Below are positions 25,603-34,898 of a DNA stretch of 64,000 bases, piece by piece. Location: contig NZ_CP016634.1 in the NCBI RefSeq assembly GCF_002741075.1, positions 1,690,501 to 1,754,500 of the forward strand, given 5' to 3'. Each line of letters opens with the position of its first letter. Position 1 is the first letter of the stretch. The notes below the pieces were generated by a model. The model was not told the origin of the DNA, did no database searches, and was given only the letters and a program-made list of their open reading frames with translations. The DNA is from Pseudomonas putida (GTDB lineage Bacteria; Pseudomonadota; Gammaproteobacteria; Pseudomonadales; Pseudomonadaceae). The translations under genes and the position numbers were made by a program.

Positions 25603-27945
25603 TTACGCAAATGAGCTTCTATGTGCTTCAACATAGGGATGATCAGCTGCGATCTTCTTCCCGAGATGCATCGGGCCCGGCAATCGTATGTACCAGTCCC
25701 AGAGGGGAGCATGGCGACATAGAAGACCAATGCCTTCTGCCACAACGGCTTCATTCAGAAAATCGCCAGGTTGGAGGACAACTAGTTCAGTCACGCCAAG
25801 TTGGTGCCACGGCTTATCTAGCCCCTCATCTGCACTGTATCGGTTGGCATTACGATGGGAGGACTCTTTGTTGTAATGTCGGGATGGGGAGACGACGTAG
25901 TGAACGCGACTGTCGTCCTCAGCGCTGTATAGAGCTATATGATTGCCAATATGCGCCGGAGTAGCTGGCGATTTCGAATGGTTGCCCGTCACCAGCGCGC
26001 TGTTCTCATCGCAACGTACCCTGACGACGGCCGCATTATTCGGTACCGGAGGAAGATCCCCGGCTGGAGCGTCCTGCAACATTTTGTAGATTCGAGCCAG
26101 GCCCTTGTCGAGGCACACAATCAACGGCTGTTCCAGGGTACGTCTTGGTGCAAGGAAGGCTTGATTGACCAAGCGTTTGACCTCCTGCTCGCTGAGAAGC
26201 TTTTTGGTGCTATGGATGAGGGCAACAGCCTCGCCATACGGATACCACCGACCCACCGCGCCATCCTCATGGCTCCCCCAAAAAACTTCCGCTCTCTGGC
26301 TGCCGGTTTCAATGCGCGTGATGACCGGAAGGTGATCATACCCGCCGCCATCTGAAATACGCTCAAGGTACACGGATAGAATCATGGTATTTGAGGCCAA
26401 TCGCGGTGCTTCCGGCAGTGGCATCGGAATCAGTCCATGCAACCGAATGCACTCGATCAATGCGTTCAGCGACTGATGATCTGCATCCGGCTTCCCTCGC
26501 TGAGCTCGCCTGGGCTTGATGGGGGGATGGAAGATGAACTGGGTACGCACACCATGGCGAGCGAACAGATCACGCAGCTTGTGTTTGGGATCACCCACCT
26601 TTTTCCTTGCCAACTCTGGCGTGGTTTCGACGATGACCACTTGCGCCGAAGTACGCTGGATTTCAGGAAGCACCTCTGATTTGAACCACGCTTCCATATT
26701 GGCATCGTGCTCACAGGGCTGGAGTAGATGCGTTGCCGTGTCGGATACCGAAAGGCGCTTGAGCTCAAACTTTGGCGCCTCAAGGCGTTTGAACAGCTTG
26801 GCCTGAGTTGCAAGGGCATTGGTGGCCTCATGAAGACGCATGACAAGGTCAGCAGAAGAGGCAAGCACCATGACCGGTAAACCTGGCAAGGTCGATTCAC
26901 CGACCAACCGTTTCCGACGGAAAGCCGAAATCACCCGTTGCGCCAACATCGGCTTGGTACCAGGTACGCATTCGGTGAGATGAAAGCTGGCTTCATCAAA
27001 AAAAAGTGGGCCGGCGCCAGCCCCAATCGCGGATTTGGAGGGAGTAGTCCCAAAAATGGGGCGGATACAGCTATCTATCGGAATGCTTCCCTCAACGATG
27101 GCGGGCAGGGGATCAAACCCAAGGTAGCCCAGGATGCGGCTGGTGGGGTGAACGTAGTGGGTCACCCACTTCCCATCAACCGCTGGGGGCGTTTTGACTC
27201 TGCAGCAGACGATCCCGTTATTCGAATTCACCCATGCGTGAAGCTTCTTCCCCACCCAGTTAGGCATCACTCTGTTGATATGTACCCTCAAATCTAGGTA
27301 AGGCTTCTGATGACCCGGAAGCATGGATAGCTTCAAGTCGAGCGCATGGTGGGCGATCTCTCCGTCTTCGGCCGCCAAAATGGGAGTGTCCCATGTCAGA
27401 AGCGTCATGCCGTCTCTGTTGTGCCGATAATCGGCTGTCTCGAATAACTTCACTGGCGCGCCTGGCTCGGTCTTCATGAGCTTGGCAGCCATACGCTGTC
27501 CGACAAGCCATGGCACGACAGCGTAGGCACTGCCATTGGTGGCAGTGGGCGTGAAGAGTGCGCTGGCTTGCAGCGGAATCAACTCTTTGATGACAAGCTG
27601 TTTGGCAACACCCGGGAGGCTGTGGCGGTAGGATTTCAGCACTTCTTCCCCCCACATCTCCAGTGCGTCGTTGAGTATGGAGAGGGGGATCTCATTGAGC
27701 ATAAGCAACGCTGGAGCATCCGACCGAGTTGACGGTCTGGAGTTGGCCTTCACTGGCCCTCTGGAAATCACGGCTAGCACTTCTTGCAAGCCTCGAGTAG
27801 GGAGATTCCTGTCCTTGAATGGGGCGACCGCTTCGATCGCACGCCAGGCGTCGTAGAATTCCGGATCAACCACGGTTTGGTAGACATGCCCTAGCTCAGC
27901 AGGATCGAATCGGAACAGATTAGTGCGAAGGTGCTCTGTGGTCAT
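25603..27945 (-). CDS. pPIWI-RE family protein
   Basis: A 780-residue protein I assign to the prokaryotic PIWI-RE family. The C-terminal RNase H-like PIWI region shows GYDHLPVITRIETGSQRAEV, NNAAVVRVRCDENSALVTGN, HYVVSPSRHYNKESSHRNAN and the ending LWDWYIRLPGPMHLGKKIAA. The N-terminal half corresponds to the MID and flanking modules. The family is defined by conserved Arg and Glu near the guide-binding pocket and by the two partners found upstream here: a DinG-like helicase and an REase. It is proposed to target RNA:DNA hybrids or invading DNA. ATG 27945 follows GGGGAG; 15 bp after the helicase stop. Confidence 0.85.
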   Translation of the reverse strand: MTTEHLRTNLFRFDPAELGHVYQTVVDPEFYDAWRAIEAVAPFKDRNLPTRGLQEVLAVISRGPVKANSRPSTRSDAPALLMLNEIPLSILNDALEMWGEEVLKSYRHSLPGVAKQLVIKELIPLQASALFTPTATNGSAYAVVPWLVGQRMAAKLMKTEPGAPVKLFETADYRHNRDGMTLLTWDTPILAAEDGEIAHHALDLKLSMLPGHQKPYLDLRVHINRVMPNWVGKKLHAWVNSNNGIVCCRVKTPPAVDGKWVTHYVHPTSRILGYLGFDPLPAIVEGSIPIDSCIRPIFGTTPSKSAIGAGAGPLFFDEASFHLTECVPGTKPMLAQRVISAFRRKRLVGESTLPGLPVMVLASSADLVMRLHEATNALATQAKLFKRLEAPKFELKRLSVSDTATHLLQPCEHDANMEAWFKSEVLPEIQRTSAQVVIVETTPELARKKVGDPKHKLRDLFARHGVRTQFIFHPPIKPRRAQRGKPDADHQSLNALIECIRLHGLIPMPLPEAPRLASNTMILSVYLERISDGGGYDHLPVITRIETGSQRAEVFWGSHEDGAVGRWYPYGEAVALIHSTKKLLSEQEVKRLVNQAFLAPRRTLEQPLIVCLDKGLARIYKMLQDAPAGDLPPVPNNAAVVRVRCDENSALVTGNHSKSPATPAHIGNHIALYSAEDDSRVHYVVSPSRHYNKESSHRNANRYSADEGLDKPWHQLGVTELVVLQPGDFLNEAVVAEGIGLLCRHAPLWDWYIRLPGPMHLGKKIAADHPYVEAHRSSFA

Positions 27946-27960
27946 TGACGCATGCTCCCC

Positions 27961-30900
27961 TTATCGAATGTATTGCTGCATTGCCCCCGCCATGCCTGCG
28001 TGCTCCTGACAGAAGTCATCCCATTCCCCATTTTTCTTCATATGCTGGATGCTAGCCCTTAGCAAATCAGCCCAGGATGTCTTGCCATCGACAAACGCCG
28101 CATCACCAAAATAGCAAGTGATTGGCGTTTCACCACGGCGCCCCCTACCGGCCAGCTGCGCCAGGTCGACTAGAATGTTCATGATCGTGAAATGGCGGAT
28201 GTTCTCCGGCTGGCTGGAGAAATTGGGCAAGGCGAATCGAATGGCATTGAGATTACGGTAAGCCAGTGACCTGGACGCAACCATGGCCTCACCAGGCGTC
28301 CTGTAGAAACCCAAGCTTTTACTGTTGTCATACGTCACATGCCCCAAGGTGTCAGCAGAATTGTCAGAGGGCGGAAGCGGCCGAACGCACACGATGATGG
28401 CGCCGATGGCGGAACGACCGTTGGGATGAACAATGTTATGGCCACGTGCAATCGGAGACAGCGAGCTCACCAGAAAGCGCTTGTCCTTATGCTCTCCGGT
28501 CAGTAAATCAGGTAGTTCATGATGAAACATGGCGCAATCTGCCGGCATTTCCGTTGCTCGGGCAGCAGCACTCTTGCCCCGAATCCATAGCACCTGCTCA
28601 CCTAGGCGCCCCAAGTCCTCTGATGGCTCTTGCTTGCTGAATGCATGGCGCAGCGCTATCGCAAGTACCTCGGCATCTGAGTCGCTGTTTGTTATCAGGA
28701 CAAAACGGCCCCGGGTTGGGTCTTCCTTCATTTGAGCCTGCATCATTGGCGGCAAACACAAGGCAAGCTCTTCGGCCAGATCCCTCACCTTGCGTTTTCG
28801 CATCCTGGGTCGACTACCGGATATCTGAGCTGTCGTTGGCAGGTTGCAGAAAGAAATCTGTCCCGCGGCATCAGGAACATCGATGAGGTCGGTCGCAGGC
28901 AGGTCATAACGGCTCGCACCCGGAAAGTGCGCGGTGGCTGAAAGCCCGATGAAAACGCGCTGTGCGTTTGAAAAAGCCAGGGAAGTGAGGTTGGGTAGAA
29001 ACTGCAGAGTGGCGTGTGGGTCACCCTTGAGCGTTTCCACATGCAGGGTTGCTGGGCCATGATCCCCAGCCTGGTATTTGAAACCGCAGATAGGGTGCTG
29101 GAGCGGCCCGTTACGAACAAGCGTTATTGGGGGAGTTCCCTCCAAGGCATTCTCCACCTCGCGCGCATTTGGCACGTCAGCCCAAAGCAAATCTCGCATG
29201 TGGCGGTGGAGTATCGCTATCTGCTCCTGGACAAGGCCCAATGCCCCGCGCAGGATCAGCGCAGCCTTCATATCTCCCGATTTGGTTCCCGCTTTGCGAA
29301 TGTGCCCCGCGTCAGAAAGTCGTTTGAGGATATTGGTCAGTTGACGGATTACGTCTGCCGGAGCTCGGGCTTCCTTGATGCCCCAGTAGGTCAGATTGTC
29401 ATGCAAGTCATGCAACTCTTTCGGTACTGACCGATCGTTCAGGCGGTATAGGGCTTCAAGCATGTCAGGGTCGACTTGGAGCGTATGCTGCAACATCTTG
29501 TCCTCGGACTGAGGCCATCGCATGCCATGGCTAGGCCACCGAAAATGCTTTTCGTCACATAGGTCGAGGATTTCATCCGGGGTTTGCGCAGTGAACGTCA
29601 GCGCCCACTTCAAGACGTTGAACTTGCTCTGTTTCATGCCTTGGATACCGGGACGACTATCAATCTCCGTCCGCAGGCGAGCAAGTGCCGTGTCGTGACG
29701 TTTTCCTCCCAGTTCCAGGGACGTGGTGCAGTTCTTGATCGTACGGCTAAGCAGCCCATCGATCTCATCCACCAGGAAAATTGATTTCGTCCGAAGCAAA
29801 AGCTCCAGGTAGCTGCGTCTTGTGCCTAGACGGTCACTGTCCTCGAGCGGAATGCTGGTCGAGGCCGCAAGGAGTGCATCGTGATTCACGACCACGATGT
29901 CAGCTTTCAGTGCGCCGGCAAGCATCGACGTCTTCCCACACTTGAAGAGGAACGGGCAGTGGGCAATTTTCGAGATGCGCTCTTTGTCCTGACCTGTCGA
30001 CTCCACTAAGCGAAGTCCAAAGCAAGGCTCCCGGGAGGAGGGGATCGGTACGCTATCGGTGGCGTACCCCTGTAGTAGACAAATATGCTCATAGGGTGGT
30101 GATTGGCCACCTGTATCGAACTGCCGTGCAGCAATCTCAGCCAGGCGACGCTCGCCGTGCAGAGGCGCCACGGTCAGGTGTGGAGCGACAGCACTGAGCG
30201 AGTTTTTCAACTCGGCGGTCAATCCCTCGACCTCTAGCAGACCAGGCACCACCAGCACTACGGACTCCCCTCGGCGAGCAGCATCAATGGCCATCATGAC
30301 CATCAATACGGTTTTGCCAGAGCCAGTAGGCGCATTAACCCGATAAAAGATGCCCGCGGCAGCCTCCATGCTGCGCTCGCGTCGTAAGAGGTTCTGTAAG
30401 CTCTTCAGATGACTGCCGTGTAAGCGAGGCGAAGCATCCAGTTGCTCAGCGATTTCTTTGAGCGCCGAGTAACTCCAGTGAGCCGAGTGAGCTTCCGGTC
30501 GGACAGGGATCGGCAGTGTTTGATCAGGTGCCGGTAAGGCTGAAAGGTCAGCTTGATCAAACGAATAGTACTGATAGCGCTCGCCAAACTTGGCCCGCAG
30601 GTCAAAGCCTCTATCGATAGGTATTTTCTTGCGAACAGGAGGTTGGTACCGGCGAACAATGTGCAGGTAATCTTGAATCAGATCGCTGGCGTCCAAGACT
30701 TCAGCCAGCTGGTAGCGGTGATCAAAAGTGAGGCTGACCAAGTCAGGCTCATCGACGAGCAAGAAGTAACAGTGAGGCTGCAGCATCAGGCTCTGGGCGG
30801 TGTACAGAAAGATCCACGGCTCTGTAATTTCGGGATGCACGAAGCGCAGCGCAACAGCCAAGGACTGCCGCTCCTCCCTCGTGAGACCATGAAGCCCTCC

Positions 30901-31035
30901 CCAGTGAGCCAATTGGCCTGAAGCCAGCGCCGCCGCATCTGCAATGGTCGGTGTTTTACTCACATCGCGGCATGCGATGGCCAAAAAGAGGATGCAGCCG
31001 GCCTCGACACGATCACGCTCGGCGCTTGAGTTCAT
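27961..31035 (-). CDS. DinG-like helicase of the pPIWI-RE cassette (pPIWI_RE_Z type)
   Basis: A 1,024-residue helicase. Walker A is VNAPTGSGKTVLM (residues 233-245), the DExD motif is IFLVDEIDGLL, and later motifs are IGLSATAHFPG, VSSLSPIARGHNIV and LAQLAGRGRRGETP. A cysteine group between motifs I and II (AHCPFLFKCGK with earlier Cys) resembles the iron-sulfur region of DinG/XPD-type enzymes but I could not prove a cluster site. It overlaps the REase gene end by 23 bp and is followed at once by the pPIWI-RE gene, the known order of the three-gene island. Confidence 0.85.
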   Translation of the reverse strand: MNSSAERDRVEAGCILFLAIACRDVSKTPTIADAAALASGQLAHWGGLHGLTREERQSLAVALRFVHPEITEPWIFLYTAQSLMLQPHCYFLLVDEPDLVSLTFDHRYQLAEVLDASDLIQDYLHIVRRYQPPVRKKIPIDRGFDLRAKFGERYQYYSFDQADLSALPAPDQTLPIPVRPEAHSAHWSYSALKEIAEQLDASPRLHGSHLKSLQNLLRRERSMEAAAGIFYRVNAPTGSGKTVLMVMMAIDAARRGESVVLVVPGLLEVEGLTAELKNSLSAVAPHLTVAPLHGERRLAEIAARQFDTGGQSPPYEHICLLQGYATDSVPIPSSREPCFGLRLVESTGQDKERISKIAHCPFLFKCGKTSMLAGALKADIVVVNHDALLAASTSIPLEDSDRLGTRRSYLELLLRTKSIFLVDEIDGLLSRTIKNCTTSLELGGKRHDTALARLRTEIDSRPGIQGMKQSKFNVLKWALTFTAQTPDEILDLCDEKHFRWPSHGMRWPQSEDKMLQHTLQVDPDMLEALYRLNDRSVPKELHDLHDNLTYWGIKEARAPADVIRQLTNILKRLSDAGHIRKAGTKSGDMKAALILRGALGLVQEQIAILHRHMRDLLWADVPNAREVENALEGTPPITLVRNGPLQHPICGFKYQAGDHGPATLHVETLKGDPHATLQFLPNLTSLAFSNAQRVFIGLSATAHFPGASRYDLPATDLIDVPDAAGQISFCNLPTTAQISGSRPRMRKRKVRDLAEELALCLPPMMQAQMKEDPTRGRFVLITNSDSDAEVLAIALRHAFSKQEPSEDLGRLGEQVLWIRGKSAAARATEMPADCAMFHHELPDLLTGEHKDKRFLVSSLSPIARGHNIVHPNGRSAIGAIIVCVRPLPPSDNSADTLGHVTYDNSKSLGFYRTPGEAMVASRSLAYRNLNAIRFALPNFSSQPENIRHFTIMNILVDLAQLAGRGRRGETPITCYFGDAAFVDGKTSWADLLRASIQHMKKNGEWDDFCQEHAGMAGAMQQYIR

Positions 31036-32044
31036 TGAGGCAACTGCTGTAGGTGTGGATGTATGGCCCCAAACGCTCTCTCAGTGCTGACAGAGATCGA
31101 GTCTGGTAGTCGGGAATGACAATCCAACGATTTGGCCCACGACTGGCAGGCTGCAGGTGTGCTTCAAGGGCTTCGGGGTAGCGCCACACCTTGGCGTCCA
31201 GATCCAGGGGCAAGCCACCGACCTCGATGCGCACGTCCGCCTCATCGACATCCGGCCACAGTATGGGAAGAAAGCCCATCGCGCGCAGGCCCCTGGCGAG
31301 CTGAATTTCCAGCAATCCCGGTAGCAAGGTGAACTTCCAGTAAGCATCTTGCAGCACCAAGGTTTCATCGCTGACCACCTGCCCCTTCAGAGTATTGCCA
31401 TCCAACCGATTGATGACCTGGCGGCGGTGCAGGTCGAAGATGCTTCCGGCGTGCTCGCACCACTGCGAGGGGCAGGCTATGTGGGACTGCGTGATCGTCA
31501 TTGGCCAGTGGCAGGAAGGGCACAGGTACATTTTGCCGGCGAGCACTTCATGGCGTTCCGGTTGCCGGTACAGGTCTTCCACGGAAAGGTCGAGAGGCTG
31601 AAACAACACGCGAAGTGGGTGGCGGGTTGTCTTGCCGTTCAGTACCAAGAACTCCCGGAAGCTTCGGTACAGCTCATCACCCGCAGGGATGGCCTTACAA
31701 ATGTCCCTCACACGCCGAATCAGTTGCTGGGTCTGCTCGTACTGCTCCCGGGCATTAAACTCCAGCAACAGCTCTGTGCACGTGCGGGTAGGGACATTGG
31801 AGGGAGCGAGGAGAACACCGGTGAGCTCCCCACGAATTTCATCCGGCAACCATGTTTCAAGAGGGTGGCGAAAATTGGCTTCCAGCTCTTGTGCCGTCAT
31901 CACGACATGGTCTGGGTGCAGGCGGTGTAAGTGGGCGCTGGCCTGCCTGAGCAGCTCGAATCCCTCAACACGGTTGCGCGCGCACTTGGACGCCGCGTCG
32001 GCAAGCCGCCACAGGAGATTTCTCCGGTACGCTTCTCTATCCAA
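31013..32044 (-). CDS. REase-fold nuclease of the pPIWI-RE cassette (pPIWI_RE_Y type)
   Basis: A 343-residue protein. A zinc ribbon is visible (C175, C178, C191, C196: CPSCHWPM..ACPSQWC), followed by a C-terminal restriction-endonuclease fold with E246 in LLEIQLARGLRAMGF and the D-x-D-x-K pattern in LDLDAKVW (D281, D283, K285). The start is TTG 32044 with AGGAG 8 nt upstream. It is the first gene of the cassette. It is expected to cut DNA; guidance by the PIWI partner is the published hypothesis. Confidence 0.85.
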   Translation of the reverse strand: MDREAYRRNLLWRLADAASKCARNRVEGFELLRQASAHLHRLHPDHVVMTAQELEANFRHPLETWLPDEIRGELTGVLLAPSNVPTRTCTELLLEFNAREQYEQTQQLIRRVRDICKAIPAGDELYRSFREFLVLNGKTTRHPLRVLFQPLDLSVEDLYRQPERHEVLAGKMYLCPSCHWPMTITQSHIACPSQWCEHAGSIFDLHRRQVINRLDGNTLKGQVVSDETLVLQDAYWKFTLLPGLLEIQLARGLRAMGFLPILWPDVDEADVRIEVGGLPLDLDAKVWRYPEALEAHLQPASRGPNRWIVIPDYQTRSLSALRERLGPYIHTYSSCLNELKRRA

Positions 32045-32249
32045 GTGGTGATGCTCCTGTAATCCCAGGAGTCGCTAGCGCCCCGCTAATCGCTTGGGCG
32101 AAGACATTTGTACCCGCGACGATTGGGGCCTGTCGTTCAATACTGGCTCATTCATTCGTTTTTGCCAGATATTGAGGCCTTGGGGCGCAATGACGGCAGG
32201 CACACGGTAGCCCACCTTATCGCCCTTGCGGAGTCAGCGTTCCAGGACG

Positions 32250-32423
32250 TCACTCATGCTTCATGAGCAGGGCTTGCTCCAGCGCAACGGCTAGCGCTTC
32301 CAAGGCATCGGCCAGACGGGAATCTTCGCGGGCGTCTCCGCTCGAAGGAACAAACTCCTGGCAGTGGCGCAGCAGCGCGTCGCGATCGTTGTGGTTCAGA
32401 TCCAATTGAATGTGCATGTTCAT
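32250..32423 (-). CDS. Small helical protein, 57 aa
   Basis: ATG 32423 (with CGGAA 5 nt upstream) opens a 57-residue frame, MNMHIQLDLNHNDRDALLRH, ending in a helix EALAVALEQALLMKHE. No known family. It lies 206 bp before the pPIWI-RE cassette on the same strand and could be a small accessory or regulatory gene. A longer frame extends upstream to 32807, but that part overlaps a better plus-strand gene. Confidence 0.45.
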   Translation of the reverse strand: MNMHIQLDLNHNDRDALLRHCQEFVPSSGDAREDSRLADALEALAVALEQALLMKHE

Positions 32424-32543
32424 GGTTTCCGATAGGGTTGAGGTGCAACTGGCGTCCTGGCGCTCAAGCGCGCTTTCGCAGAATATTGCGGGCCGAATGA
32501 ATGCCATGAGGGCAGGGGATTGAAGGTTGAACAGGAGACGCAG

Positions 32544-32861
32544 GTGTGGGTTTGCGCCGCTGCGTTTTATCGCGAGGCTCTCACGTCGATAGTGACTGAT
32601 GCAGTGACCAACTACCGCCGGAAACCCGGCCTGGACAGCTTGACTCGCATCTACGAGCAAGACGTGGGAGCCATCGCCTTCGCAGTACTTGAGCGAGCCC
32701 TGCCTCATGCGAATGTGCCACGCACGGATAGCAGTTACATACCCGTCCGGCAGCAATTGCGGCTTCACGTGAGTTACCACGTGCTCAAACGCCTTGTCGA
32801 TGACCAAGCCGTGCCCCCTGAACTCAGGGACATCCTGTTCTCAATTGAGCTTGGGCTTTAA
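32544..32861 (+). CDS. Hypothetical protein, 105 aa
   Basis: GTG 32544 is preceded by AGGAG with 7 nt spacing. The product has alternating hydrophobic helices (YREALTSIVTDAVTNYRRKP, YEQDVGAIAFAVLERALPHA, LHVSYHVLKRLVDDQ) and Pseudomonas-like codon use, which favours it over the overlapping minus frame. Family not recognised. It points away from the pPIWI-RE cassette and toward the XRE gene. Confidence 0.5.
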   Translation: MWVCAAAFYREALTSIVTDAVTNYRRKPGLDSLTRIYEQDVGAIAFAVLERALPHANVPRTDSSYIPVRQQLRLHVSYHVLKRLVDDQAVPPELRDILFSIELGL

Positions 32862-32881
32862 CTCCAAAGCGGTGGTTCCTA

Positions 32882-33283
32882 CTACTCAGCGAAGCACAGT
32901 TCGGCTTGAGAGGCGCTGCTGGCAACTTTGTGCCGGCGGGAAAGAGCAGGACTTGTCACGCGTATATCTGGAAGCGACGAGACGCCAAGGCTCTTGAGCA
33001 CGCCCTTGGTTTCGAGGTCTGCAACGTCAGCTTTGAGCCGCTGCACGAGGGCATCAACAGGTTGGTCGCTATCCAGGCTCAACGTCAATGTGAACAGAGT
33101 CAGAGGACTCACCCCCATCGATTCACTGATGGCTATCATCTTGTCGACCGTTGGGCTTGAAAGCCCATGCTCCAGCTTCAGCATGTAGCCACGGCTGCTA
33201 GCACCCGCCATGTTCTTATGCGTGAGCCCGCGGCTGAGGCGAATGGCTTTCAGTACAGTGGCGAATCCTGTTTTGAGCGACAT
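32882..33283 (-). CDS. XRE-family helix-turn-helix regulator
   Basis: 133 residues from ATG 33283, which has AGGAG 5 nt upstream. An HTH_3 domain fills the N-terminus (FATVLKAIRLSRGLTHKNMA, YMLKLEHGLSSPTVDKMIAI); the C-terminal part (VDALVQRLKADVADLETKGV) is helical. The frame opens further upstream but without a start signal. It is the likely local repressor for the defence block, acting in the long AT-rich gap beside it; this is inference from position. Confidence 0.82.
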   Translation of the reverse strand: MSLKTGFATVLKAIRLSRGLTHKNMAGASSRGYMLKLEHGLSSPTVDKMIAISESMGVSPLTLFTLTLSLDSDQPVDALVQRLKADVADLETKGVLKSLGVSSLPDIRVTSPALSRRHKVASSASQAELCFAE

Positions 33284-33894
33284 TAATGCTCCTGGCCAAG
33301 GAGAGGTGGAAGGGCCCACGCACATCAGTTGCGGCAGAAAGACCCGACGTAGAGCATCAGAGCGTACCACAGCCACTCTTGCCTCCGACCAAGCAGAGGG
33401 ATCACAGGTGTTCAACGCTGAGACCCGGCTCCCCCCTGAGCAGGCGACACGCCCGTGCCTGGCAGATGGCAATTGCAGAGCTTTCCACTGGTTTAATCTA
33501 GGATTTCAGTGCTTTTTTCTGTATTTAAACTATTTTCCTGCATACACCCTTGAAAAATTTTTCGCGAGACGGAGTTCTATATTTGACAAGAAAAAAGCGA
33601 GTGATGTGCAAGCGCAAGTGATCTGCCAGGATCACAGACGGTTTTGCCGGTTCGTTTTTTGCTTTTGACGGTTTCCAGATTTGTCCTCTGTTGTCTGGCT
33701 TGCACTTGCATAGCCCCGTAGGGGCTGAGGGGGATCGCCTTCTTCGCAGCCTTTGGCTGCGCTTACGCTTTGAATACAAACAAAAACGCCAAAATTTCAA
33801 AAAAACACCTGCAGTGATTTTCCAGCTGATCATCGGTGAACAATCACCAAATGATGTGCCTTGCCTCCCCGTCGCAATGCATTCAGCATCTTTG
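33284..33894. promoter_or_regulatory. 611-bp non-coding, hairpin-rich regulatory gap
   Basis: No supported gene. The stretch 33500-33660 is AT-rich relative to its surroundings. Two small perfect hairpins follow each other: AGCCCC-GTA-GGGGCT at 33712-33726 and CGCAGCC-TTT-GGCTGCG at 33745-33761. Tracts of A (33790-33805) lie near the end of the GIY-YIG gene. It should hold the XRE promoter and perhaps operators or termination signals; I cannot place -35/-10 boxes reliably. Confidence 0.45.
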
Positions 33895-34788
33895 TCACGG
33901 AATCAAGTCAATCGCTCGCACATAATCGAACTCCACGATGGTATGGTTGACCAGCTCGGCAAGCAGGCAAATACCACCCTGAGTCGATATCGTCGAGAAG
34001 CCAAACGCCTCGACCTCTGGAGAGGTGGCTGCCCAAAGAAGGGTGAGCTTCTCCACTGCTATCTGATTCGATAAATCCCCTGGCGGTACTCGATTCAGGT
34101 AGGCCCGAAGCCCGCATTTCAAGGATGCTCTCGAGGAATAATGGTAGGAGCCTAGGAAAAAGGGGCCATCGCCTATGGTGGTATCCAACCGTACCACCGG
34201 CTTTAGGTACAACTCCTGGATTTCCCGATGCTCCAAAGTTCGATTACAGAGTGCAAGCCCCCGCTGGACGTACTGTTTGACAAGCCTGCTCTTGCCCGCT
34301 AGGGCGTCCTCTTTTGTGTCGTAGCGCTCGACAGCCTGAAATACTGGTCTGATCCCCTGAGCCAGAAGCGCTGCGATTCTGGCAGAGATGCCATTGCGTT
34401 TGCGGCCTGCAGCTCCCAGATGACGATGTACGCTGCGCTCAAGGTTTTTTGTTTCGCCAACGTAGAGGGGCTCGTTGGTTTCAGGATTGCAGATGGTAAA
34501 AACTACATGCGTCCCAGAGGCCATGCCGTCCAATGATGCTTGGGAAGCCTCTCCGGTCGGGGCTGGCCCAACATCATTCGTGTCAAAATGGTAAACGGGT
34601 GAGGGGTATCGACAGTCCTGGGGGACGTTTCGGCGATACCACTCAACGGCCAGTTCCAAGGTCGCATACGATTTGTATTTTGAGTTGCTGACACCCTGGG
34701 TTGCTGGCGCCGCTCCACCTTCCCACGTATTGAAAATGCCGTCGGGATTTCCGGACACTACTGCGTAATAGCGGACTCTCTTAGCCAT
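33895..34788 (-). CDS. GIY-YIG nuclease with RNase H1 N-terminal-like domain
   Basis: A 297-residue protein with three parts. Residues 1-55 (RVRYYAVVSGNPDGIFNTWE, then SKYKSYATLELAVEWYRR) match the RNase H1 N-terminal/Cauli_VI fold, which binds RNA:DNA hybrids or dsRNA. Residues about 92-185 form a GIY-YIG-type nuclease (VVFTICNPETNEPLYVGETK, with R and H in NLERSVHRHLGAAGRKR). The C-terminal 90 residues (HYSSRASLKCGLRAYLNRVP, GICLLAELVNHTIVEFDY) look like a DUF3223/DCL-type domain. ATG 34788. Neighbours are a truncated HNH gene upstream and the XRE gene downstream. Domain calls are by eye; the nuclease role is likely, biological target unknown. Confidence 0.65.
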   Translation of the reverse strand: MAKRVRYYAVVSGNPDGIFNTWEGGAAPATQGVSNSKYKSYATLELAVEWYRRNVPQDCRYPSPVYHFDTNDVGPAPTGEASQASLDGMASGTHVVFTICNPETNEPLYVGETKNLERSVHRHLGAAGRKRNGISARIAALLAQGIRPVFQAVERYDTKEDALAGKSRLVKQYVQRGLALCNRTLEHREIQELYLKPVVRLDTTIGDGPFFLGSYHYSSRASLKCGLRAYLNRVPPGDLSNQIAVEKLTLLWAATSPEVEAFGFSTISTQGGICLLAELVNHTIVEFDYVRAIDLIP

Positions 34789-34898
34789 CCATGCGTGCCT
34801 TGTGCTGACGAATAGCGCAGTCTATCTCAACCTTGCCGACGTCGATCTGCGGAGCTGCGCTACGGCACGCCAAGCTCTGCCAGATCGTGGCTGAAAAT

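Noticed and set aside
32424..32807. Upstream extension of the minus frame at 32250-32807
   Set aside because: It overlaps a plus-strand gene (32544-32861) with a better ribosome site and codon use; only the last 57 codons from ATG 32423 look like a gene.
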